Of a stretch of 39,539 nucleotides of DNA, positions 7,635 through 15,842 are shown piece by piece. Origin of the DNA: Candidatus Sumerlaeota bacterium (lineage in GTDB: Bacteria > Sumerlaeota > Sumerlaeia > SLMS01 > JAHLLQ01); assembly GCA_021772755.1 (NCBI GenBank), contig JAJFLJ010000026.1, forward strand, positions 1-39,539. The letters run 5' to 3'. The stretch's first letter is position 1; every line of letters begins with the position of its first letter. The translations under genes and the position numbers were made by a program. Under the pieces are notes generated by a model that was given only the letters and a program-made list of their open reading frames with translations, was not told the origin of the DNA and did not search any database.

Positions 7635-9539
7635 ATGAAAAGACACATGTTCTCATGGGCCGGACTGCTGATCGCCGCCGTGCTTCTGGTCGCCATCAAC
7701 GTGTTCTCGTCCTCCGCCTTCCGGTCGACCCGCATCGACCTGACCGCGCAGAAGACCTTCACCCTCTCCGAGGGGACCCACGCCATTCTCCGCAACGTCG
7801 GCGAACCCGTCGACGTGACGCTCTACTACTCCGCCGACCTCGCCGCCGAAAACGCCCCCATGCTGGAAGCGTACGCCACCCGCGTGCGCGAGATGCTCGA
7901 GGAGTACCGCGACGGCTCCGGCGGGCGGATGCGCCTGCAGGTCGTCGATCCCGCGCCCTTCTCCGAGGAGGAGGACGAGGCCGCTCTCGCCGGCATCCAG
8001 GGCGTGCCCGTCAACAACGCCGGCGACACGCTCTTCTTCGGCCTCGTGGCGAAGAACTCCGTCGACGAGACCGAGGTCATCCCCTTCTTCGACCAGCGCC
8101 GCGAGCAGTTCCTCGAATACGACCTCTCGCGCATCGTCTACGATCTCACCAACATCGACAAGACCGTCGTCGGCATCATGACGGAGCTTCCCGTGATGGG
8201 CGACTCCGATCCGATGGCGGCTCTCCAGAACCCGCAGGGACACCGCCGGCCCTGGATGATCGTCGAGCAGCTTCGCCAGTTGTACGAACTGCGCGAGGTC
8301 GGCACCGGCGTTTCGGAGATCGAGGAGGACGTGAACGTTCTTCTCGTCGTCCATCCCCGCGACCTCTCCCCCCGCACGCTGTACGCCATCGACCAGTTCG
8401 TGCTGCGCGGCGGCCGCCTGATCGCCTTCGTCGATCCCTACTGCGAAGCCGACGAACCTCCCGCCGACCCCCAGAACCCCTACGCGCGTCTCTGGGCCTC
8501 GCGCGCCTCCGACATGCCGGCGCTGCTCAAGAACTGGGGCGTCGAGCTCGTCCAGGACAAGTTCCTCGGCGACCGCGAAACCGCCGTTCGCATCAATTCC
8601 CGCAACGAGCGCGGCCTTCCCGAACCCGTCGACTACATCGGCATCCAGCGGCTGACCGCCGACCAGCTGAACCAGGACGACCTGGTGACCGCCAACGTCG
8701 GCGACATGATCCTCGGCGTTCCCGGAGCGCTGCGCGTTCTCGGCGAGAGCGGAACGACGGTCGAGACCCTCGTCGAGTCCACCGACGACGCCATGCTCGT
8801 CGATCTCGAGAAGATCAAGTTCCAGCCGAATCCGCGCGAACTGCTCGACGAGTTCCAGCCCGCCGGCGAGCGCTTCGTCCTCGCCGCCCGCATTTCCGGC
8901 CCCGCGAAGACCGCGTTCCCCGGCGGCGACGTCGGAGACGAGATGTCGGAAACCCCCGCCGGCCACCTCGAGGAATCGGCCGAGGACATCAACGTGATCG
9001 TCGTCGCCGACGCCGACATGCTCAACGACCCCTACTGGGTGCAGGTGCAGAACTTCCTCGGCCAGCGCATGGCCTACCCCATTTCGCAGAACCCCGCGCT
9101 GCTGCTCAACGGCATCGAGAACCTTTCCGGTTCCAGCGATCTGATCAGCGTCCGCTCGCGCGGCAACTCGACCCGCGAGTTCACTCTCGTGAAGGACATC
9201 CAGCGCGAGGCCGAGGACAAGTACCGCGCCCGCGAGCAGCAGCTCCTCGACAGCATCGACGAGATCGAAGCCAACCTCCGCGAGATCCAGACGACCACCG
9301 ACGAGCAGGGCCAGGTCTCGCTCTATCTCACGCCGGAGCAGAAGACCGCCATCGAGAGCTACCAGGAGAAGCGCGTCGACGCGCGCAAGGAGCTCCGCCA
9401 GGTCCGCTTCGAACTGAACAAGGACATCGAAAGCCTCGGGACCACGGTCAAGGTGCTGAACATCGGCGCGATTCCGCTGCTGGTGGCCATCCTTGCCGTG
9501 GTGCTGGGCATCATTCGCGTACAGCGCAGGAGACCGTAA
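7635..9539 (+). CDS. GldG-like auxiliary ABC transport protein
   Basis: A 634-residue protein with one N-terminal helix (about 8-27), a long extracytoplasmic part and one C-terminal helix (about 607-627) ending in Arg/Lys. The sequence after the first helix (SSAFRSTRIDLTAQKTFTLSEGTHAIL, split here only by function: R-x-D-L-T-x-x-x-x-[FY]-[ST]-L-S) is the hallmark of the GldG/ABC_transp_aux family. The GldG-type domain spans about 60-500, with VHPRDLSPRTLYAIDQFVLRGG-like segments typical of the family; a charged coiled coil (about 520-600) follows. GGAGA at 7621-7625 precedes the ATG. It probably forms the periplasmic part of the ABC complex; in other bacteria this gene is nearly always next to a DUF4340 gene, as here. 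Confidence 0.9.
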   Translation: MKRHMFSWAGLLIAAVLLVAINVFSSSAFRSTRIDLTAQKTFTLSEGTHAILRNVGEPVDVTLYYSADLAAENAPMLEAYATRVREMLEEYRDGSGGRMRLQVVDPAPFSEEEDEAALAGIQGVPVNNAGDTLFFGLVAKNSVDETEVIPFFDQRREQFLEYDLSRIVYDLTNIDKTVVGIMTELPVMGDSDPMAALQNPQGHRRPWMIVEQLRQLYELREVGTGVSEIEEDVNVLLVVHPRDLSPRTLYAIDQFVLRGGRLIAFVDPYCEADEPPADPQNPYARLWASRASDMPALLKNWGVELVQDKFLGDRETAVRINSRNERGLPEPVDYIGIQRLTADQLNQDDLVTANVGDMILGVPGALRVLGESGTTVETLVESTDDAMLVDLEKIKFQPNPRELLDEFQPAGERFVLAARISGPAKTAFPGGDVGDEMSETPAGHLEESAEDINVIVVADADMLNDPYWVQVQNFLGQRMAYPISQNPALLLNGIENLSGSSDLISVRSRGNSTREFTLVKDIQREAEDKYRAREQQLLDSIDEIEANLREIQTTTDEQGQVSLYLTPEQKTAIESYQEKRVDARKELRQVRFELNKDIESLGTTVKVLNIGAIPLLVAILAVVLGIIRVQRRRP

Positions 9540-9542
9540 CCG

Positions 9543-10922
9543 ATGGGCAGAAACACGCTACTCGCGGTCGCGGCGGTCGCCGTCTTGCTGATCGTCGCCG
9601 CCACACTTTCCGTCGGACGACGCGACGACGCCGTCGCCCCGCCCCCCGACCAGGACGTCGCGCTGCTGCCGCCCGGCACGGGCGAACGCATCCGGGACGC
9701 TGCGAAGATCGTCATCGAGCAGAACGCCGAGACCATCACGCTCTCGAAGAACGAGAACGACCGCTGGACCGTCGCGGAGAACGAGGGCTTCTGGGCCAAC
9801 GAGGAGAAGGTCCGCCTCATTCTCACGGGGCTTGGGCGCTTCGAACCGCTCGAGCGCAAGACCGGAAACCCCGACCTCTACGAGAAGCTCGGCGTTCGCG
9901 ATCCCGGCGACGAGGGTTCCCGCGGAATTCGCGTCGTCGTTTCCGACGCTTCCGACGCCGAGATCGCCGACATCGTTCTCGGCCGCGTCCAGTCCGGCAC
10001 CCAGGGGAACCAGAAGCGCTACGTCCGCGTGCCCGGCAACGAGCACGCATGGCTCGTGCAGACGCCGCTGGACGCGTCCGGCGGAAAGGACAACTTCACC
10101 CTGCGCGAGATCGTCGATATCGCCCCCGAGGAATGGAAGTCCTTCGAGGCAGACACCTGGCGCCAGCCCGACGTCGTCTCCGCCGACAAGCCCACGACCG
10201 ACTCCACCGACTGGGTCGTCGCCGACATTCCCGACAACATGGAAATCTCCGCCCAGAGCGCCATCGCCGCCTATGTTCGCCCCTTCCAGCGCCTCAACCA
10301 CACCGGCGTCTCGAAGAACGTTCTCGACGACGACAGCTACACCTCGACCTCCTTCTTCAGCGGCAGGACATGGGGAGGCTTGGTGCTCGACGTGGAGCTG
10401 CGCGCCGACGAAAACCAGGATTTCTGGGCGCGCTTCGTCGCCTCCGCCGACGAGTCCGCCGAGGGCTTCGAGCCGGAAACGCTCGAAGAGGTCGAACGCA
10501 TCAACGGCGACCTGGGCGAGTGGACCTTCAAGCTCTCGCGCTGGGCCTCCAACGCGCTGACGAACAACAGCGATTCCTTCCTCAAGCTCAAGCCCGTCGC
10601 GGCGATCGCCGCGAGCCACATCCTCGTCGCATGGGACGGTTCGGACGCCGGGATCGACACGGGCCGCACGAAGGAAGAAGCCCGCGTTCGCGCCGAAGAG
10701 CTTCTGACGCAGCTCCGCGACGATCCCGATTCCTTCGGGGAACTCGCCCGCACCGAATCCGACGACGCCGACAGCGCCGAAGCGGACGGGGACCTCGGCG
10801 AGATCGAGAAGGGTCTCTTCGAGGACTCCTTCGACGCCGCCGCGTTCGCCCTCGAAGTCGGCGAAGTCTCCGACATCGTCGAAACTTCCCGCGGCTTTCA
10901 CATCCTCAAGCGGACGAAATAG
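9543..10922 (+). CDS. DUF4340 protein fused to a PpiC-type peptidyl-prolyl isomerase domain
   Basis: A 459-residue exported, membrane-anchored protein. One N-terminal helix (5-23) is followed by a DUF4340-type region (about 50-345), recognisable from RWTVAENEGFWANEEKVRLIL and the VLGRVQSG...RYVRVPG and WLVQTPLD blocks. Residues about 353-459 form a parvulin/PpiC rotamase: ASHILVAW at 357, DSFGELARTES at 396-405, DGDLGEIEKGLF at 415-426, and GEVSDIVETSRGFHILK at 440-456. DUF4340 proteins normally end before such a domain, so the fusion is unusual. The start lies 3 nt after the GldG-like stop. The rotamase may fold or hold a substrate of the ABC complex in the periplasm (inference). The gene ends the operon and faces mutS2. 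Confidence 0.9.
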   Translation: MGRNTLLAVAAVAVLLIVAATLSVGRRDDAVAPPPDQDVALLPPGTGERIRDAAKIVIEQNAETITLSKNENDRWTVAENEGFWANEEKVRLILTGLGRFEPLERKTGNPDLYEKLGVRDPGDEGSRGIRVVVSDASDAEIADIVLGRVQSGTQGNQKRYVRVPGNEHAWLVQTPLDASGGKDNFTLREIVDIAPEEWKSFEADTWRQPDVVSADKPTTDSTDWVVADIPDNMEISAQSAIAAYVRPFQRLNHTGVSKNVLDDDSYTSTSFFSGRTWGGLVLDVELRADENQDFWARFVASADESAEGFEPETLEEVERINGDLGEWTFKLSRWASNALTNNSDSFLKLKPVAAIAASHILVAWDGSDAGIDTGRTKEEARVRAEELLTQLRDDPDSFGELARTESDDADSAEADGDLGEIEKGLFEDSFDAAAFALEVGEVSDIVETSRGFHILKRTK

Positions 10923-10949
10923 CCCGTCCGCTTCGAGGGTGCCTCGAAC

Positions 10950-10977
10950 GTTGCTTGGGGCGTCTCGCCCAGGCAAC
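10950..10977. terminator. Bidirectional terminator-like hairpin between convergent genes
   Basis: GTTGCTTGGG then GCG, a TCT loop, and CGCCCAGGCAAC form a stem of about 12 bp with one G-U pair and one bulged G. It lies in the 87-bp gap between the convergent DUF4340-rotamase and mutS2 genes. No long T-tract follows on either strand. Confidence 0.5.
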
Positions 10978-11009
10978 ACTGCCACCCGCCGTCGAAGTGC
11001 GCCCGCCTT

Positions 11010-13502
11010 TCAGAACTCCGCGATCGTGACTCCGCCGCCGCCTTCGTCCGGAGTTCCGAACCGGTACTTCGAGACGGGCTTGTACGTGCGGAGGAACTCG
11101 TGCACCGCGCGGTACAGCTTTCCCTGCCCCGTGCCATGCATGATGCGCACGTAGGGATAGTCCGCCATCAGCGCGCGGTCCAGGTATCGGTCCAGTTCCG
11201 CCAGCGCCTCTTCGACGTAGTATCCGTGCAGATCGAGCTCCATCGGCAAGGCGTCCGGCGGCTGCCAGACCGCGTCCGCACCCGACGCCGCCGCCGGTGC
11301 GCGCTTCGCCTTGCGCGCGATCCTCGACGGTTCCGCCGGCGCGTGGCGCAGCGCTTCCTTTACCTTGCGGCTGCGGCGGCTCTTCGCCGGAGCGTCCTCG
11401 TCCGTCGTGTGCGCGGCGACCGGCGACGCTTCCGGTTCCGTTCGCGAGAGCGAACCGACGGCGACCTCCGCCTCCACGGCGCCGACGATGACGGTCGCCT
11501 TTCTGCCGTCGCCGGAAACGCGCCGCACCTGGCCCCACGATCCGAAGACCGGCACATACACCTTCGCTCCCGGTTCCAGCGTCTTCGGCGCGTCCTCCTG
11601 CGTGTCGCGAAGCGTTCGCAACTCGCCGGCGAGCTTCTGCTGCTCCGCCGTCGCCACGCGCCGCATGTCGTTCAGTGCGCGCTTGCGCTGTTCGAGTTCC
11701 GCCTCGCCCGGCAGTTCCGCGATCATCCGCTCCAGGCGCTCGCGCGTTTCGCGCACCGCCGCTTCGCGCTCTTCCGCCGCGGACTTGCGCAGTTCGCGCC
11801 GCTCGCGCCGCAGTTCCTCGGCGTGCTTCCTCGCCAGAGCCTCCTGCCGGTCGAGCGACTCCGCACGATCGTTCGCCTCCCGCAGCCGCTCCGCAAGCGT
11901 CCGGTCGCGCTCCTCGATGCGCCGCAGCAGTTCGCCCATCGCCAGCTTCTGTTCGCCCACCAGCGAGCGCGCGCGTTCCAGAACCCAGGCCGGCATGCCC
12001 TCGTTCTCCGCCATCGTGATGGCCTCGCTGGCGCCCGGCAGATCGAGTCGCAGGTTGAACGTCGGGCGGTGGGTCGCCTCGTCCAGAGAAAACGACGCGT
12101 TGCGAGCACCGGTCTCGTCCTCCGCCCACGTAATGACCGGACCGAGATGCGTCGTCGCGACCGTCAGCCGCGCGCGCCGCTTCAGTTCCTCCAGCAGCGC
12201 CCGCGCCAGCGCGCCGCCCTCCTCCGGGTCCGTGCCCGTTCCCAGTTCGTCCAGCAGCACCAGCGACTGGTCGTCCGCCGCGTCCAGGATTTCCCTCAGC
12301 CGGCGAATGTGACCCGAGAACGTCGAAACGCCCTCCGACAGATTCTGGCTGTCACCGATGTCCGCATGGAAACCGTTGAACACCGGCAGACGCGAATCCG
12401 GCGACGCGGGAATCGGCGAGCCGCACTGCGTCAGGATCGCCGCCAGCGCCAGCGTCTTCATCGCCGTCGTCTTTCCGCCGGCGTTCGGTCCGCTCAGCAC
12501 GATCGTCCGGTCGGTGCGGTCCAGCGCGATGGCGATCGGAACGGACGATTCCGGCCGCACGATGTGCAGCATCGGATGGTGCGCGAAGGAAAGCCGCACC
12601 GCGTCCGCCGCGCCGCCCGCGGGAAAGTGCCATCCGTGCTCCCACGCGTTGCGCGCCAGCGCCTGCACGCAGTCGATCCGCGCGATCGCCTCCAGGTTGC
12701 CGAGCCCCGCCGGAATGTACGGCCTCAGCATCGCCGTCAGCTCGCGCATGATGCGGTGGATCTCCCGCGCCTCCCGCTCCCGCAGCAGCTCCAGTTCGTT
12801 CGACGCCTCCACCACCTCCGCCGGTTCGACGTACAGCGTTCCCCCCGACGCCGACGACCCGTGCACGATGCCCTGGATGCGGCCCCGCGAACCGGCCCGC
12901 ACCGGCAGCACGTGCCGCCCGTTGCGCTGCGTCGAGAAATCCTCCTGCAGGACGCCGCCGCGTGTCTTCAGATCGGCGACGATCCGCGCGATCGTGCGCA
13001 TCGCCTCGCGCTCCGCCCTGCGCATCCGGCCGCGCACGTCGGCCAGTTCCGGCGACGCGTTGTCGCGGATCAGACCGTCCTCGTCGAACACGCGGGAAAT
13101 GGCGAGTTGCAGCGGGCCGTTGGGCACCAGCGCCCCGCACATCCGCGCCATCTCCGGCGCACCCTCCGCGTTGCGTTCGCCGAACTCGCACAACTGGCCG
13201 ACCGCGTCCAGATGGGCGCGCAGCGGCTGCCAGTCCTCGGGCTGCAGCGCCGTTCCCTCCAGCCGCGCGCTTTCGAGAATCGCCGACACGTCCGCCGTTC
13301 CCGAGAGCGGCAGCCGCTTGTTGGCTTCGAAGAGACGCAGCACCTCCGTGACGCGCGCTTGTCGGCGGGCGATCTCCGCCTGCTCCGTCGCCGGTTCCAG
13401 CCGCAGCACCTCGTCGGCGCCCAGCGACGACATGGCCCGCCCGGCGATGCGGCCGAGCAGGTCGTCGAATTCGATGGCGTCGCGTGTGCGCTGGTCGATC
13501 AT
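11010..13502 (-). CDS. mutS2: MutS2 family ATPase/endonuclease
   Basis: An 830-residue MutS2. The N-terminal core and clamp helices (1-320) lack the MutS mismatch-binding domain. The ATPase has Walker A GPNAGGKTT at 338-346, an ST-x-S-G-H segment (STFSGHI) and Walker B LVLLDELGTGTDP near 415. A long coiled coil (about 510-640) and a small beta domain (EPGAKVYVPVFGSWG) follow, and the C-terminal Smr nuclease domain starts near 752 with LDLHG at 756-760 and HGTGQGKL at 789-796. The family suppresses recombination and resolves branched DNA or acts on collided ribosomes; it is not a mismatch repair enzyme. The ATG at 13502 overlaps the toxin gene TGA, which fixes the start and makes mutS2 the third gene of a toxin-antitoxin operon. 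Confidence 0.95.
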   Translation of the reverse strand: MIDQRTRDAIEFDDLLGRIAGRAMSSLGADEVLRLEPATEQAEIARRQARVTEVLRLFEANKRLPLSGTADVSAILESARLEGTALQPEDWQPLRAHLDAVGQLCEFGERNAEGAPEMARMCGALVPNGPLQLAISRVFDEDGLIRDNASPELADVRGRMRRAEREAMRTIARIVADLKTRGGVLQEDFSTQRNGRHVLPVRAGSRGRIQGIVHGSSASGGTLYVEPAEVVEASNELELLREREAREIHRIMRELTAMLRPYIPAGLGNLEAIARIDCVQALARNAWEHGWHFPAGGAADAVRLSFAHHPMLHIVRPESSVPIAIALDRTDRTIVLSGPNAGGKTTAMKTLALAAILTQCGSPIPASPDSRLPVFNGFHADIGDSQNLSEGVSTFSGHIRRLREILDAADDQSLVLLDELGTGTDPEEGGALARALLEELKRRARLTVATTHLGPVITWAEDETGARNASFSLDEATHRPTFNLRLDLPGASEAITMAENEGMPAWVLERARSLVGEQKLAMGELLRRIEERDRTLAERLREANDRAESLDRQEALARKHAEELRRERRELRKSAAEEREAAVRETRERLERMIAELPGEAELEQRKRALNDMRRVATAEQQKLAGELRTLRDTQEDAPKTLEPGAKVYVPVFGSWGQVRRVSGDGRKATVIVGAVEAEVAVGSLSRTEPEASPVAAHTTDEDAPAKSRRSRKVKEALRHAPAEPSRIARKAKRAPAAASGADAVWQPPDALPMELDLHGYYVEEALAELDRYLDRALMADYPYVRIMHGTGQGKLYRAVHEFLRTYKPVSKYRFGTPDEGGGGVTIAEF

Positions 13503-13822
13503 GGCTGTTTCTTCGGACCGATGGTTCGCCTTCGCCCGTGGCGGATATGAAGAATGTGAACTTCGTCGCGGACTATCGTGTAGAGGATTCGGTACGCGTT
13601 GCGGGAGTCGCCATAGAGCAGGCAGCGGGTCTCGACTCCGAAGAAGCGTCCTGCCGGATCCAGAGGGCAGCGCCGCGGCATCGTCTCCAGGCCAGTGATC
13701 GCCTCCAGCAGTCCCCGGAACCACTTCTTCGCACGGCCCGGAGCTCTTTCCTCGATCCAGACGAACGCCTCGGCGAGTTCCCGTTCGGCATTCTCCCCGA
13801 CGACGACCCGATACCTCTTCAC
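13499..13822 (-). CDS. ParE/RelE superfamily toxin
   Basis: A 107-residue basic protein starting at a GTG (13822) that overlaps the antitoxin TGA (GTGA). Features of the ParE/RelE fold: an N-terminal strand (KRYRVVVGE), helix AERELAEAFVWIEE, a second helix with AKKWFRGLLEAITGLETMP, then a sheet R-x-x-x-Y-x-x-x-x-x-x-Y-R-I-L-Y-x-I-V-x-D-x-V-x-I-L-x-I-R-H-G-x-R near the end, the classic plasmid-stabilisation signature. ParE-type members poison gyrase and RelE-type members cleave mRNA; this sequence alone does not decide, though the Y-R-I-L-Y...I-R-H-G-R-R ending favours the ParE/YoeB-like group. It is followed directly by mutS2 through a 4-nt overlap, an uncommon arrangement. Confidence 0.88.
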   Translation of the reverse strand: MKRYRVVVGENAERELAEAFVWIEERAPGRAKKWFRGLLEAITGLETMPRRCPLDPAGRFFGVETRCLLYGDSRNAYRILYTIVRDEVHILHIRHGRRRTIGPKKQP

Positions 13823-14103
13823 CCCTCGCCGATCCCGTATCGCTCGCGGAGTTCCTCCGCCACGACGTCGAACGACCGCCCTCTTCCGCTGGCCATGTCT
13901 TCCAGACCGCGCCTGATTCCCACCGCCGTCTCCAGTTCGTCGATCCTGTCCAGCAGCGCCTCGTACGATTTCGCGTCCTGCAGCACGACGTCCCCGGCAC
14001 CGCCCAGAGTCAGAACCTCGGCTTCGCCCGTTTCCCGCAATCGGGCGAGAATCGGCTCCGGATCGTCGCGAAACCCGGCGAAGGAAATGGAAGGATGCGC
14101 CAT
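13819..14103 (-). CDS. Phd/YefM-like antitoxin
   Basis: A 94-residue protein starting MAHPSISFAGF, with AGGAGAG 6-7 nt upstream of the ATG (14110-14116), the clearest ribosome binding site of this operon. The central EAEVLTLGGAGDVVLQDAK then SYEALLDRIDELE corresponds to the Phd/YefM DNA-binding half (a strand-turn-strand followed by the conserved [DE]-x-Y-E-x-L-x-[ED] helix). The tail IRRGLEDMASGRGRSFDVVAEELRERYG is the type of C-terminal toxin-wrapping segment that pairs with a RelE/ParE partner. It is likely to repress its own promoter in the 153-bp divergent gap before 14257. The gene overlaps the toxin GTG. Confidence 0.85.
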   Translation of the reverse strand: MAHPSISFAGFRDDPEPILARLRETGEAEVLTLGGAGDVVLQDAKSYEALLDRIDELETAVGIRRGLEDMASGRGRSFDVVAEELRERYGIGEG

Positions 14104-14256
14104 CGGTCGTCTCTCCTGGGTGGTTCGTGTCCCCTCCCGACCGTGCGTTTGCAACTCGAAACGCCGCTTTGCCCTTGCGGGAACCCCGGGCGGGGGGAAG
14201 CTGTCGTTTGGATGCGCGCTCGCGCAACGCCAAAGCCGGGAACGGGGAGTCGTGCC

Positions 14257-14862
14257 ATGAAGCGCAGACGTGTGACGATCGGGTTGGCCATCGCCCTGGG
14301 GGCCGTCGCAACGCTGTCGGCGCTGGTCACGACCACGGCGCAGGGTACATGGCCCGGCGACTGGCCGGCCGAACTGGAACCGTATCGCGGGAATTCGTCG
14401 ACCATCGGCGTCGCCACGGGCTGTCAAAGCGTCCAGTACGCGATTCCCGTCGATACGACCGAGGAATTCCGCGAGGTGTTCGCGGCGGCGCTGAAGGTGC
14501 GGACGCCGAACTCCCCCATCCGAATCATGGACTCGATCGGTCTTGCCAGCGATGGCGAGGAAGGCCGCGCGTTCGTTAGCATCGAGTGTCCGCCCTGGGG
14601 GAGGATATCCCTGGGCGGAACGGAGGCGGCGGAGTGGAAGGACGCCACGCCGCTGACGGAAGAATCGGTCGCCGACGCCATTGCCGTCCCCGAAGACCAG
14701 TTGCCTCCCGAGTGGGTTGCGCAGGACCGCGACGGATCGTGGATCGCGTTCGTCGATCTGCCCACGGGCGAAGAGAGGTCCAGGTACGGCTTTTTCTTCA
14801 AGGCGCGCACCGACATCACCATCCAGGTCGGCAGCGTTCCCTTCGTCGTCCCGGACGTCTGA
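14257..14862 (+). CDS. Exported protein of unknown function
   Basis: A 201-residue protein with a strongly basic N-terminus (MKRRR) and a hydrophobic segment (about 6-25) ending in an A-x-A-like region, consistent with a Sec signal peptide or a single anchor. The mature part is mildly acidic with strand-rich stretches (YAIPVDTTEEFREVF, WIAFVDLP, RYGFFFKARTDITIQVG) and resembles no family I recognise. Two Cys (in TGCQ and IECPP) could form a disulfide. GGGGAGT at 14244-14250 is a plausible ribosome binding site and supports this start over an in-frame ATG at 14095 that would run through antisense antitoxin sequence. It is divergent from the toxin-antitoxin operon; no functional link is evident. 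Confidence 0.75.
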   Translation: MKRRRVTIGLAIALGAVATLSALVTTTAQGTWPGDWPAELEPYRGNSSTIGVATGCQSVQYAIPVDTTEEFREVFAAALKVRTPNSPIRIMDSIGLASDGEEGRAFVSIECPPWGRISLGGTEAAEWKDATPLTEESVADAIAVPEDQLPPEWVAQDRDGSWIAFVDLPTGEERSRYGFFFKARTDITIQVGSVPFVVPDV

Positions 14863-15047
14863 TCGCCCGACGGCGGCGAGGTGATCGACCTGCGCGAATC
14901 CGCCAAAGTGCAATGACCGGTAGGCAATAGACCATCGATTGGCACGGACGCATCTTCCGCGCATCTCTATGTTTGAGAGCGGTTCAAGAGAGATCGCGCC
15001 GGGATGAGTGGGCATTCTCCTACAACAACGCGAAGTAAGTGTTTGGT

Positions 15048-15076
15048 TTGACATCGGAGGGTTCTTTGGGGATTGT
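15048..15076 (+). promoter_or_regulatory. Possible sigma-70 promoter of the DUF3800 gene
   Basis: A perfect TTGACA -35 (15048-15053) lies 17 nt before GATTGT (15071-15076), a weak -10 (3 of 6). The site is in the AT-richer patch 44 nt before the ATG. The -35 match is strong, but the -10 is poor. Confidence 0.3.
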
Positions 15077-15119
15077 CTGCGCGGGCACGTTCATCTCTGA
15101 ATGAACGCATAGTGAGCTT

Positions 15120-15842
15120 ATGATAACGAACTATGAGCTGTACAGTGACGAAAGTGGGAGAGAGTCTGGCCCTTTCCTGATTGGCGGTGTGATTGTCACA
15201 GAGAGGGGATCTGGGCGTCTTGCGACGAAACTTGCGGCTCTTCGGTCTGAGAAGAAGCTTTCCGGAGAAATGCGATGGACAAAGGTGTCGGCGGCTTTTC
15301 TTGGGGCGTATAAGGAATGGCTGGAGGTGTTTTTCTCAGACCCCCACGCAAGATTCGCATGTCTTATTATTGACAAGGGGAGTCCTGAATGGAAGGAGTT
15401 CTATAGAGAGAAACATGAATATGACCACGCGCTACTATCAGCATACTATCAGTTCATGTTGGTTGCGTTCGGAGGGCTCGGCAATAAGCGATGGACTGTT
15501 CGCCATGATGCCGGTTTGTTTAGGGATGAAGAGGCCTTTCAGAGACTGAGGCACAGATTCAATTCGGTCTACAGGAGGGCGTTCGGTCCCAAGTCGCCGC
15601 TGAAAGTGCGGTTCATGCAAACTCGTGACTCGAAGGACGAGGATATGATTCAACTCGCAGACGTAATACTTGGAGCAGTGAGCTGCCGAGTCGTTGGATG
15701 CGCGCCTGAGAGCGAGGCTCGCCGCCAGCTACTGGAATTCTTTGGGGAACGTTGCGATGCAGCGCCGTTCACGCGGCAAAAACTCGAGAAGGTTTCCTGT
15801 CGAAACTGGGTGGCTCCCGACAGTTTCCGCTATGGCCGTTAG
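15120..15842 (+). CDS. DUF3800 family protein, probably horizontally acquired
   Basis: A 240-residue soluble protein. The N-terminal LYSDESG (7-13) followed by FLIGGVIV, the middle aromatic helices, and the C-terminal RDSKDEDMIQLADVILGAVSCRV match DUF3800, a family with an RNase H-like fold in which the early D-E-S and late Q-x-A-D-x-[IVL] motifs carry the acidic residues. The family's activity is not established; members often occur in mobile or defence-associated regions. Base composition and codons (for example TTA, AGA, ATA) differ clearly from neighbouring genes, pointing to transfer. No transposase or integrase is adjacent. The start is the first ATG after a TTGACA-containing stretch; no good Shine-Dalgarno sequence is visible. 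Confidence 0.88.
   Translation: MITNYELYSDESGRESGPFLIGGVIVTERGSGRLATKLAALRSEKKLSGEMRWTKVSAAFLGAYKEWLEVFFSDPHARFACLIIDKGSPEWKEFYREKHEYDHALLSAYYQFMLVAFGGLGNKRWTVRHDAGLFRDEEAFQRLRHRFNSVYRRAFGPKSPLKVRFMQTRDSKDEDMIQLADVILGAVSCRVVGCAPESEARRQLLEFFGERCDAAPFTRQKLEKVSCRNWVAPDSFRYGR

Noticed and set aside
14863-15119. tRNA or attachment site in the AT-richer patch
   Set aside because: No cloverleaf-compatible sequence, T-loop motif or direct repeat was found by eye.
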